From: Bacteroidota bacterium
GTDB lineage: Bacteria > Bacteroidota > Bacteroidia > Bacteroidales > Prolixibacteraceae
Direction of reading: 5' to 3'
NCBI GenBank assembly: GCA_030691295.1
Contig: JAUYEQ010000083.1
Location: forward strand, 1-5,976
DNA length: 5,976 nt
Part shown: positions 1 to 5,976 of the stretch, piece after piece
Layout: each line of letters starts with the position of its first letter
How positions within the stretch are numbered: position 1 is the first letter of the stretch
The notes under the pieces: model-generated
The model's input: only the letters and a program-made list of their open reading frames with translations
Told to the model about the DNA's origin: nothing
Database searches by the model: none
Position numbers and translations under genes: made by a program

Positions 1-1
1 A

Positions 2-139
2 TCGTGCATCGAGGAAATTGCCTTTTTGTGCGGTTATATCAATAAGGAACAGTTGCTAAAGCTTGCTGAGCCGCTTAAGAAAAATCAATATGGTGAGTAT
101 TTAATCAAATTGGCCAACCGGAAAGTTTTATCGTTTTAA
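2..139 (+). CDS. rmlA: Glucose-1-phosphate thymidylyltransferase RmlA, C-terminal end only (5' end outside window)
   Basis: The open frame enters from the left edge and ends at TAA 137-139, giving the last 45 residues, from SCIEEIAFLCGYI to NRKVLSF. This matches the C-terminal tail of RmlA/RfbA: a C(I/L)EEIA segment, then G-(Y/W)-(I/L), a lysine-rich helix, and a conserved YG-x-YL motif (here YGEYLIKLA). RmlA is known to join dTTP and glucose-1-phosphate to give dTDP-glucose, the first step to dTDP-L-rhamnose, in the cytoplasm. The nucleotide-binding N-terminal half lies outside the window, so the catalytic residues cannot be checked. The tail looks intact, so whatever placed the nuclease gene downstream did not cut rmlA. 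The nearby rmlC and rmlD support the call. Confidence 0.87.
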   Translation, partial: SCIEEIAFLCGYINKEQLLKLAEPLKKNQYGEYLIKLANRKVLSF

Positions 140-185
140 CAATTTATTGGCATATATTCTTTGGATAAATCACTATTATGTGTAG

Positions 186-1244
186 ATGCAAATCGACGGT
201 GAAAAAATGGAGAATAAACTTGACAGTCCAATTAGCAATTACAAAAAATTGGTAGCTCAAATATCCGAAACATACGCGTTTGGATATAAGAAGGCGGTGG
301 CTGCTGTTAATTCCAGTATGGTTGAAACCAATTGGAAGATTGGACAATATATCATAGAGTTTGAACAAGGTGGTAGTACAAAGGCAAAATATGGAAAAGC
401 CCTTTTGGAAAACCTGTCCAAAGATTTGACCAGTATGCATGGCAAAGGTTTTAGTCGTTCGAACCTTAATTATATGAGGTTGTTTTACCAACATTTTCCA
501 ATTTGTGAGACACTGTCTCACAAATTGAACTGGTCGCATATTTGTGAACTGGTAAAGATAAACGACCCTTTGGAACGTTCATTTTATGAAAAACAAACTG
601 CTATTGAGAACTGGAATGTTCGTGAGTTACGGCGACAAAAAAATGCATCCTTGTTCTTACGCTTAGCAGCATCTAAAGACAAAGAAGGCATTTTGAAGTT
701 GGCAAAACAAGGGCAAGTTATTCAAAAGCCCATTGATATTATCAGAGATCCTTATGTACTTGAATTTCTTAAAATACCCGAGCCCTACCATTTGTCGGAA
801 ACCGATTTAGAAACGCGTTTGATTGACCATTTGCAGCAATTTTTATTAGAACTGGGCAAAGGCTTTGCTTTTATTGGAAGACAATACCGCGTTCCTGTCG
901 GAAGTCGCAACCACTCTGTCGATTTGGTTTTTTACCACCGTATTCTGAAATGTTTTGTATTAATTGACCTCAAAAAAGAAGAAGCAGGATATGAAGATGT
1001 AGGTCAAATGAACATGTATCTTGGTTATTTCGAAAATGAGGAAAACACCGAAGGCGACAATCCACCCATAGGCATTGTGTTGGCAAAAGAAAAAGACGAT
1101 TTGCTGGTAAAATATGCGATGCACAATATTTCGTCACAACTTTTTGTAAACAAGTACCAGCTATATTTACCTAATAAAGAAGAATTACAGGAATTAATAA
1201 ACACACAATTACAAGATATAAAAATTTATAATGAAGATAATTAA
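186..1244 (+). CDS. YhcG/DUF1016-family PDDEXK nuclease-like protein
   Basis: This 352-residue protein has the two-part layout of the DUF1016 (YhcG) family. The N-terminal helical domain (about 15-185) carries the family signatures NWKIGQYI (49-56), YGKALLENLS (69-78), GFSRSNLNYMRLFY (88-101), LNWSHICELV (114-123) and NWNVRELRRQ (142-151). The C-terminal nuclease-like domain (about 205-335) has E209 in a helix, D246 in SVDLVFYHR, the D261-L-K263 pair, and a QxxxY motif in GQMNMYL (Q274, Y278). Together these form a complete PD-(D/E)xK core like that of Holliday-junction resolvases and restriction enzymes. The family is predicted to bind or cut DNA; its cellular role is poorly defined. The gene sits between rmlA and rmlC and overlaps rmlC by 14 bases, so it is probably co-transcribed. 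Several lines counted by hand give about 35-40% G+C, falling near 23% towards the 3' end, lower than the downstream genes. Neither start candidate, ATG 186 nor ATG 207 (MENKLDSP, seven codons later), has a good ribosome site. I give the longer form, but 207 is as likely. Confidence 0.88.
   Translation: MQIDGEKMENKLDSPISNYKKLVAQISETYAFGYKKAVAAVNSSMVETNWKIGQYIIEFEQGGSTKAKYGKALLENLSKDLTSMHGKGFSRSNLNYMRLFYQHFPICETLSHKLNWSHICELVKINDPLERSFYEKQTAIENWNVRELRRQKNASLFLRLAASKDKEGILKLAKQGQVIQKPIDIIRDPYVLEFLKIPEPYHLSETDLETRLIDHLQQFLLELGKGFAFIGRQYRVPVGSRNHSVDLVFYHRILKCFVLIDLKKEEAGYEDVGQMNMYLGYFENEENTEGDNPPIGIVLAKEKDDLLVKYAMHNISSQLFVNKYQLYLPNKEELQELINTQLQDIKIYNEDN
499..527. repeat. Perfect 14+1+14 inverted repeat inside the nuclease gene
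   Basis: The left arm CAATTTGTGAGACA (499-512) and the right arm TGTCTCACAAATTG (514-527) are exact reverse complements around a single central C at 513. The next outward pair (498 C, 528 A) does not match, so the repeat ends sharply. It covers the codons from the end of P105 to L114 (residues ICETLSHKL) and is centred on the first base of the L110 codon. In RNA or single-stranded DNA it could form a hairpin of about 12-13 pairs with a small loop; in duplex DNA it could extrude as a small cruciform or bind a dimeric protein. No T-run follows, so it is not an intrinsic terminator. Its function is unknown. Confidence 0.9.
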
Positions 1245-1788
1245 AACACCAATACCGGGACTTCTGATCATAGAGCCCCGGGTTTTTGCTGATCAGCGGG
1301 GATATTTTATCGAAAGTTACAACCAGCAAAAGTTTGAGGAGGCTGGCATATTCACCGTTTTTGTTCAGGATAATGAATCAAAATCAGGGAGGGGAGTGAT
1401 TCGAGGCCTGCACTACCAGCTTGAACCTTATTCGCAGACCAAACTCGTGCGTGTTATTCAGGGCAGTGTTTATGATGTAGCTGTTGATTGTAGAGAAGGA
1501 TCACCCACTTTTGGCCAATCTTATGGGCTGGAACTTAGTGAAGAGAATAAATTGCAGTTTTTCATCCCGAAAGGATTTGCCCACGGTTTTTCTGTTTTAA
1601 GCGAAACAGCAGTTTTCTACTATAAATGCGATTCCCTATACAATCCGGCTGTTGAACGTGGAATTTTGTACAATGATCCTGCCCTGAAAATCGACTGGAG
1701 AATTGATCCTTCTGAAGCAATTGTTTCAGGAAAGGATACTATTCTACCCTTATTTGCCGATGCTGAAATGAATTTTAAATTCGAGTAA
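1231..1788 (+). CDS. rmlC: dTDP-4-dehydrorhamnose 3,5-epimerase RmlC
   Basis: This 185-residue protein is the normal length for RmlC and is complete. It inverts C3 and C5 of dTDP-4-dehydro-6-deoxyglucose in the cytoplasm, the third step of dTDP-L-rhamnose synthesis. The cupin signatures are visible: FADQRGYFIESY (19-30), RGLHYQ (58-63), KLVRVIQGSVYDVAVDCR (71-88), the IPKGFAHGF strand (112-120) and YYKC (130-133). By alignment from memory to the Salmonella enzyme, H61 and D169 form the catalytic dyad, K71 is the conserved lysine and Y131 the general acid; all are present. The start ATG 1231 lies inside the end of the nuclease gene (stop 1242-1244), and its MKIIKTPIPGLLIIEP start fits the family. 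The 14-base overlap suggests translational coupling. The stop is followed after one base by rmlD. Confidence 0.96.
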   Translation: MKIIKTPIPGLLIIEPRVFADQRGYFIESYNQQKFEEAGIFTVFVQDNESKSGRGVIRGLHYQLEPYSQTKLVRVIQGSVYDVAVDCREGSPTFGQSYGLELSEENKLQFFIPKGFAHGFSVLSETAVFYYKCDSLYNPAVERGILYNDPALKIDWRIDPSEAIVSGKDTILPLFADAEMNFKFE

Positions 1789-1789
1789 T

Positions 1790-2665
1790 ATGACTAAAAT
1801 ATTAATTACCGGTGCCAATGGTCAACTTGGTTCCGAAATCAGGAAATCAAGCGAATTATTTCCGGGATTCAGTTTTGTGTTTACCGATTTGAATGAACTG
1901 GATATCACCAGTCCATCGGCTGTTGAAGTCATGCTGAAAGAAGAAAAACCTCAGTGGCTGATCAATTGTGCTGCTTATACAGCCGTTGACAAAGCCGAAA
2001 CTGAAGAAGAAACTGCATGGCTTATCAATGCAGTTGCACCAGCAATTCTGGCCGAAAAAACAAAGGCGGTTGGTTGCCGTTTTGTCCAGATTTCAACTGA
2101 CTATGTTTTTGATGGAAAAAACTACCGGCCTTATGTGGAGGATGATGATATTTGTCCGACTTCGGTTTACGGCAGCACAAAGCTTGAAGGCGAGTTGATC
2201 AGCCTGACAAACAATCCGGAAACGCTGGTGATCCGCACCTCGTGGCTGTACTCTTCGTTTGGCGGCAACTTTGTGAAAAGCATGATTAAATTTGGTAAGG
2301 AACGTGCTCAGCTAAATGTTATTTTCGATCAGATTGGAACACCAACTTACGCAGGCGATCTGGCAATGGCGATATTGGAAATAATACGAAAAACCGAATC
2401 CGGAGAAAGTAAATTTATTGCCGGAACTTACCATTATTCTAACGAAGGTGTCTGCAGCTGGTACGATTTTGCCATTGCAATCCATCAGATTTATGGAATC
2501 AATTGTGAAGTCAGCGCCATCGAATCAAAAGATTATCCTTCAGTAGTAGTTCGACCGCCTTACAGTGTTTTAAATAAATCAAAAATTAAAAGTATTTTTG
2601 GAATTGAGATTCCATACTGGCGTAAAAGTCTGGAGAAATGTATCATTGAAATCAAAAAACTATAA
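1790..2665 (+). CDS. rmlD: dTDP-4-dehydrorhamnose reductase RmlD
   Basis: This complete 291-residue protein is a short-chain-dehydrogenase-type reductase that performs the last step, using NAD(P)H to turn dTDP-4-dehydro-L-rhamnose into dTDP-L-rhamnose. The Rossmann glycine motif GANGQLG is at 8-14. NCAAYTAVDKAE at 59-70 is a hallmark of RmlD, followed by STDYVFDG (102-109), which holds the active-site threonine T103. The catalytic pair is Y127 and K131 in VYGSTKLEGE. Substrate-side motifs RTSWLY (149-154), DQIGTPTYAGDLA (180-192) and a C-terminal VRPPYSVL (254-261) are also present. The gene starts one base after the rmlC stop and ends two bases before the phosphohexomutase, so these genes are almost certainly one transcript. 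No expected residue is missing. Confidence 0.96.
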   Translation: MTKILITGANGQLGSEIRKSSELFPGFSFVFTDLNELDITSPSAVEVMLKEEKPQWLINCAAYTAVDKAETEEETAWLINAVAPAILAEKTKAVGCRFVQISTDYVFDGKNYRPYVEDDDICPTSVYGSTKLEGELISLTNNPETLVIRTSWLYSSFGGNFVKSMIKFGKERAQLNVIFDQIGTPTYAGDLAMAILEIIRKTESGESKFIAGTYHYSNEGVCSWYDFAIAIHQIYGINCEVSAIESKDYPSVVVRPPYSVLNKSKIKSIFGIEIPYWRKSLEKCIIEIKKL

Positions 2666-2667
2666 TT

Positions 2668-4416
2668 ATGACAGCAAATAACGATGTTTTAAACATGGTA
2701 AAAGCCAAGGCAACCGAATGGTTAAGCGAATTGTATGATGCTAACACGCGTGCTGATGTCCAAAGGCTTTTAGACAATGAAGATCCGACGGAATTGATCG
2801 ACTCGTTTTACCGCGATCTGGAATTCGGAACAGGCGGCTTGCGCGGCATCATGGGCGTTGGAACCAACCGCATGAATATTTATACCGCAGGCGCCGCCAC
2901 TCAGGGATTAAGTAATTATTTGAAAAAAGTATTTGCCCATCTTCCTGAAATTAAAGTTGTAATTGGTCATGATTGCCGCAATAACAGTCGTTTGTTTTCT
3001 GAATCGAGTGCCGAAATTTTTGCGGCAAACGGTATAAAAGCATACCTGTTCGATGATTTGCGCCCCACTCCTGAAATTTCATTTGCAGTGCGAGAACTGG
3101 GCTGCCAAAGCGGAATTATACTCACCGCTTCACACAATCCGAAAGAATACAACGGCTACAAAGCATATTGGGATGATGGTTCGCAGATTGTTGCCCCGCA
3201 CGATGAAAATATTATTGACGAGGTGCTGAAAGTAAAAGTTGCCGACATCAAATTCAAAGGCGATAAAAGTTTAATTACCATATTGGGAGCCGAAATGGAC
3301 AATCTTTTCCTCGAAAAAGTAAAAACCGTTTCCATTTCTCCTGAAGTTGTGCAAAAACACAAAGATTTAAAAATAGTATATACGCCAATTCATGGAACCG
3401 GAGTTCGTATGGTTCCTGCTGCTTTGCGGGCATTTGGTTTCAAAAACATATTTAATGTTCCTGAACAGGATGTTGTGGATGGAAATTTCCCAACTGTTGT
3501 TTCTCCCAATCCGGAAGAAACTGCAGCGCTTGAAATGGCGATTGCCAAGGCTGTTGAAGTTGATGCAGATTTGGTTCTGGCGACTGATCCTGACGGCGAC
3601 CGTCTTGGGGTTGCCGTTAAAAACGATAAAGGCAAATTCGTTATCCTGAACGGTAACCAAACAGCTTTGGTGTTTATTTATTACATCATCAGCAAACGCA
3701 AGGAAAGTGGCAAATTGGCGGGCAACGAATTTGTCGTGAAAACCATTGTTACCACCGAGCTGATTGCTAAAATCGCTGAGCAAAACGGTGTCGATTTTTA
3801 TGATGTTTTTACCGGTTTTAAATACATCGCCGAAGTAATCCGCGATTTGGAAGGCCAGAAAGTTTATATCGGTGGTGGCGAAGAAAGTTTCGGGTTTATG
3901 CCTGCCGATTTTGTGCGCGATAAAGATGCTGTTTCATCGTGTGCACTGATGGCCGAAATTGTGGCCTGGGCGAAAGATCAGGGCAAATCGCTGTACGAAA
4001 TGCTACTGGATATCTATGTGCAATACGGTTTCTCGCGCGAAAAATTGAAATCTGCTGTGCGCAAAGGAAAAGCGGGAGCCGAAGAAATTCAGCAAATGAT
4101 GGTTAATTTTCGTACCAATCCGCCGAAAGTTTTGGGCGGCTCGAAACTGAAAATCGTGAAAGATTACGAAACCCTGATTGCAAAGAATGTCCTTTCAGGA
4201 GAAGAAACGGCAATCGATCAGAAAACTACCTCGAATGTATTACAGTTCTTTACCGAAGACGGAACAAAAATCTCTGTGCGCCCTTCAGGAACAGAACCTA
4301 AAATAAAATTCTATTGCGAGGTGGCCGGAGAACTTGACAGTCGGGCAGACTATGATGCAGTTGCAGCAAAGGCTGACGAGAAAATTGAAGCAATTTTGCA
4401 AGAACTTGATAGGTAA
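2668..4416 (+). CDS. Phospho-sugar mutase (phosphoglucomutase/phosphomannomutase family, PgcA/PGM2-like)
   Basis: This complete 582-residue alpha-D-phosphohexomutase has the long form typical of the Bacillus PgcA and animal PGM2 group rather than the roughly 450-residue ManB/GlmM form. The four family sites occur in order: the phosphoserine loop TASHNP (153-158, S155 carrying the phosphate), the metal loop DPDGDR (307-312, with D307, D309 and D311), the sugar-selecting loop GGEES (403-407) and the phosphate-binding loop RPSGTEPK (538-545). The N-terminal FGTGGLRG (53-60) is also typical of this subgroup. The GGEES loop favours glucose-phosphate use, so the likely reaction is glucose-6-phosphate to glucose-1-phosphate. 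That product is the RmlA substrate, which fits its place two bases behind rmlD. Mannose-phosphate activity cannot be excluded. The start ATG 2668 follows an AT-rich leader without a Shine-Dalgarno sequence. Confidence 0.94.
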   Translation: MTANNDVLNMVKAKATEWLSELYDANTRADVQRLLDNEDPTELIDSFYRDLEFGTGGLRGIMGVGTNRMNIYTAGAATQGLSNYLKKVFAHLPEIKVVIGHDCRNNSRLFSESSAEIFAANGIKAYLFDDLRPTPEISFAVRELGCQSGIILTASHNPKEYNGYKAYWDDGSQIVAPHDENIIDEVLKVKVADIKFKGDKSLITILGAEMDNLFLEKVKTVSISPEVVQKHKDLKIVYTPIHGTGVRMVPAALRAFGFKNIFNVPEQDVVDGNFPTVVSPNPEETAALEMAIAKAVEVDADLVLATDPDGDRLGVAVKNDKGKFVILNGNQTALVFIYYIISKRKESGKLAGNEFVVKTIVTTELIAKIAEQNGVDFYDVFTGFKYIAEVIRDLEGQKVYIGGGEESFGFMPADFVRDKDAVSSCALMAEIVAWAKDQGKSLYEMLLDIYVQYGFSREKLKSAVRKGKAGAEEIQQMMVNFRTNPPKVLGGSKLKIVKDYETLIAKNVLSGEETAIDQKTTSNVLQFFTEDGTKISVRPSGTEPKIKFYCEVAGELDSRADYDAVAAKADEKIEAILQELDR

Positions 4417-4430
4417 TTTAACTTAAACCA

Positions 4431-5192
4431 ATGACAATGAAGCATGTATTATTTTCAGCAGCAGGAGTTCTGGCTTTTACTGCAATTTTCGCTCAGGGAA
4501 GAACTGATTTTCCGATGAAACCTGAAATGACTGAAATCTGGGATCCCGAAGTCACCGTGATTACCCCCGGAGCAACAGTTGTTGATGCTCCATCGGATGC
4601 CATCGTACTTTTCGACGGAGTAAACCTTGGTACTGAATGGACCAATGATGCCGGTGCGGAACCCGGTTGGACTGTGGCCGATGGGTGTGTAACTGTCGCA
4701 AAGGGTAAAGGAACGATTAAAACCAAACGCGTATTCAATGATTTTCAGCTTCACATCGAATGGCGGTCGCCTTCTGAAGTGGTTGGTGAAAGTCAGGGGC
4801 GCGGAAACAGCGGTGTATTTCTTCAGGGAATATACGAAGTTCAGGTATTGGATAACTACAATAACAGAACTTACCGCAATGGACAGGCCGGAAGTTTGTA
4901 CAAACAACATCCGCCACTGGTGAATGCTTGTAAAGCCCCGGGAGTGTGGCAGGTGTATGATATTATTTACACTGCCCCAAGGTTCAAAGCTGACGGTACT
5001 TATTTTACGCCGCCAACTGTAACCGTTTTACACAATGGTGTTTTGGTGCAAAATCATGTTGCATTGCGCGGTCCAACTCCATACATCGGTATTCCGGAGT
5101 ATTTTGTAAAACCTCACGGTGCGGGTCCAATCAGTTTGCAGGATCATGGCAATCCGGTGAGTTATCGCAATATCTGGATTCGCGAATTGTAA
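4431..5192 (+). CDS. Secreted DUF1080 protein (3-keto-disaccharide hydrolase-like domain)
   Basis: This complete 253-residue protein has a signal peptide at about residues 3-21 (MKHVLFSAAGVLAFTAIFAQ) with likely cleavage before Q22, so it is exported. The rest matches the DUF1080 family (Pfam PF06439), which has a concanavalin-like beta-sandwich fold. Visible family marks are the opening IVLFDGVNLGTEW (58-70), DFQLHIEWR (104-112), RGNSGVFLQGIYEVQVLD (124-141), GVWQVYDIIY (171-180) and the closing GPISLQDHGNPVSYRNIWIREL (232-253). Some family members act on 3-keto-glycosides; others are uncharacterised, so the substrate here is unknown. It starts 14 bases after the phosphohexomutase with no visible promoter between, and the block terminator lies just downstream, so it is probably the last gene of the rml transcript. 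ATG 4437 (MKHV) is an equally good start. A periplasmic or surface enzyme is an odd companion for cytoplasmic sugar-nucleotide genes. Confidence 0.87.
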   Translation: MTMKHVLFSAAGVLAFTAIFAQGRTDFPMKPEMTEIWDPEVTVITPGATVVDAPSDAIVLFDGVNLGTEWTNDAGAEPGWTVADGCVTVAKGKGTIKTKRVFNDFQLHIEWRSPSEVVGESQGRGNSGVFLQGIYEVQVLDNYNNRTYRNGQAGSLYKQHPPLVNACKAPGVWQVYDIIYTAPRFKADGTYFTPPTVTVLHNGVLVQNHVALRGPTPYIGIPEYFVKPHGAGPISLQDHGNPVSYRNIWIREL

Positions 5193-5202
5193 TAATTTAA
5201 CC

Positions 5203-5238
5203 GCAAAGCTTTCTTTAAACAGGAAGCTTTGCTTTTTT
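5203..5238 (+). terminator. Intrinsic (Rho-independent) terminator closing the rml block
   Basis: The arms GCAAAGCTTTC (5203-5213) and GGAAGCTTTGC (5222-5232) pair over 11 positions with one G-U, around an 8-base loop (5214-5221). Six T residues follow directly (5233-5238). It lies 10 bases after the DUF1080 stop on the same strand. The other strand has no comparable T-run after the stem, so it should act mainly on rightward transcription. Confidence 0.92.
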
Positions 5239-5260
5239 CAGCTAACCCGAACCACATCCG

Positions 5261-5976
5261 ATGTCGTCAAGCCCAAAATTGTTTTTCGTATTTTTTCTGT
5301 TATCCTTCCTTTCAGTCAATACCATTGCCCAAACTTTTACTTCCTCCAATCTTCCTTTGGTTATTATCAACACCAATGGACAGACGATAAAAGATGATCC
5401 GAAAGTTACCGTCGATATGGGAATTATCTGGAATGGCACCGGAAAGCGAAATGCGTTGAGCGATCCGAAAAATAATTACAGCGGCAAAGTCGGCATCGAG
5501 ATTCGCGGTTCTTCGTCACAGATGTTCCCTAAGAAAAGTTACGGTTTTGAAACCAGATCGGCTGATGGCCTTAATATTGACGTTTCACTGTTGGATTTGC
5601 CCGAAGAAAAGGATTGGATTTTGTACGCTCCATACACCGATAAAACGATGATCCGCGATGTGCTGACTTATACATTGGACGCTTCGCTGGGGCATTGGTC
5701 GCCACGTTGCCGTTATGTTGAACTTTTCCTGAATGGCAGTTATGAGGGAGTTTATGTGCTGATGGAAAAAATCAAGCGCAACAAAAACCGTGTTGACATT
5801 GCTAAACTTACCCCTGAGGATATTTCAGGAGCCGACCTTTCAGGGGGTTACATTATTAAGATTGATAAGACTACAGGTGGTGGCGGAGGTGAAGGTTGGT
5901 CTTCCAATTATTCAAATGTTGTAGGCAGAACTTTATACCAGTACGATTATCCAAAGTCGAAAGATATTACAAGCCA
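5261..5976 (+). CDS. Secreted CotH-kinase-family protein, N-terminal part (3' end outside window)
   Basis: The open frame runs from ATG 5261 to the right edge: 238 codons plus two bases, with no stop. An in-frame TAA at 5243-5245 makes ATG 5261 the first possible ATG start. Residues 1-23 form a signal peptide (hydrophobic LFFVFFLLSFL, likely cleavage at TIA|Q), so the protein is exported. The following region matches the CotH family (Pfam PF08757): IEIRGSSSQMFPKKSYGFE (79-97), DWILYAPYTDKTMIRDVLTY (118-137), PRCRYVELFLNGSYEGVYVLMEKI (148-171), and a glycine-rich GGYIIKIDK-TTGGGGGEGW stretch (195-213). CotH proteins are atypical secreted kinases. In Bacteroidota they are often large surface proteins with C-terminal sorting domains, but that end is not visible here. 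Late kinase residues also lie outside the window, so activity cannot be judged. The gene follows the terminator by only 22 bases. Confidence 0.88.
   Translation, partial: MSSSPKLFFVFFLLSFLSVNTIAQTFTSSNLPLVIINTNGQTIKDDPKVTVDMGIIWNGTGKRNALSDPKNNYSGKVGIEIRGSSSQMFPKKSYGFETRSADGLNIDVSLLDLPEEKDWILYAPYTDKTMIRDVLTYTLDASLGHWSPRCRYVELFLNGSYEGVYVLMEKIKRNKNRVDIAKLTPEDISGADLSGGYIIKIDKTTGGGGGEGWSSNYSNVVGRTLYQYDYPKSKDITS

Noticed and set aside
155..163. TATTCTTTG before the nuclease gene, resembling the Bacteroidota -7 promoter element TAnnTTTG
   Set aside because: The spacing inside the element is one base too long and there is no TTTG/TTG element about 20 bases upstream, so it cannot be called a promoter.
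144..539. Antisense open frame of 131 codons opposite the start of the nuclease gene
   Set aside because: Its translation resembles no family I know, it lies wholly opposite a well-supported gene, and it has no separate regulatory signals.
1264..1296. 7-base inverted repeat CTGATCA ... TGATCAG at the start of rmlC
   Set aside because: The arms are short, the spacer is 19 bases, and each arm contains the palindrome TGATCA. This is likely by chance within a conserved coding sequence.
3367..3783. Antisense open frame of 138 codons inside the phosphohexomutase gene
   Set aside because: It is a shadow of the conserved mutase frame, which carries all four family motifs. The antisense product has no recognisable domain.
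4455..4910. Antisense open frame of 151 codons opposite the DUF1080 gene
   Set aside because: The sense frame has a signal peptide and clear DUF1080 motifs; the antisense translation shows no domain or export signal.
1..5976. Possible CRISPR array, tRNA, rRNA or insertion sequence
   Set aside because: No regularly spaced direct repeats, cloverleaf-like segments, ribosomal RNA signatures, transposase motifs or terminal inverted repeats were seen on either strand.

Overview
The window looks like chromosome from a member of the Bacteroidota. The base composition is moderately low in G+C. None of the visible starts has a clear Shine-Dalgarno sequence; the starts follow AT-rich leaders instead. 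Secreted proteins have signal peptides ending in A|Q, and the families present (DUF1080 protein, secreted CotH-kinase protein, DUF1016/YhcG nuclease inside a sugar-nucleotide operon) are all common in that phylum. The genus cannot be fixed from this sequence; a free-living or gut Bacteroidales-type organism is a reasonable inference.

All genes lie on the + strand. Positions 2-139 are the last 45 codons of rmlA (glucose-1-phosphate thymidylyltransferase). A 46-base gap follows, then a YhcG/DUF1016-type PDDEXK nuclease gene (186-1244). Its 3' end overlaps rmlC (1231-1788) by 14 bases. rmlD (1790-2665) follows after 1 base, a 582-residue phosphohexomutase (2668-4416) after 2 bases, and a secreted DUF1080 protein (4431-5192) after 14 bases. 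A strong intrinsic terminator (5203-5238) closes this block. A secreted CotH-kinase-family gene starts at 5261 and runs off the right edge.

The core of the block makes dTDP-L-rhamnose. The phosphohexomutase can supply glucose-1-phosphate, RmlA makes dTDP-glucose, and RmlC and RmlD carry out the last two steps. RmlB, the 4,6-dehydratase, is not in the window and must lie upstream or elsewhere. The nuclease gene is a biochemical outsider within this pathway, yet it is joined to rmlC by an overlapping stop/start.

The most unusual sequence structure is a perfect inverted repeat inside the nuclease gene: two 14-base arms around a single base at 499-527. Chance does not easily explain it, and coding need alone may not either. 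I see no CRISPR array, tRNA, rRNA, insertion sequence or phage gene. The window is otherwise a fairly ordinary housekeeping and envelope-polysaccharide region.
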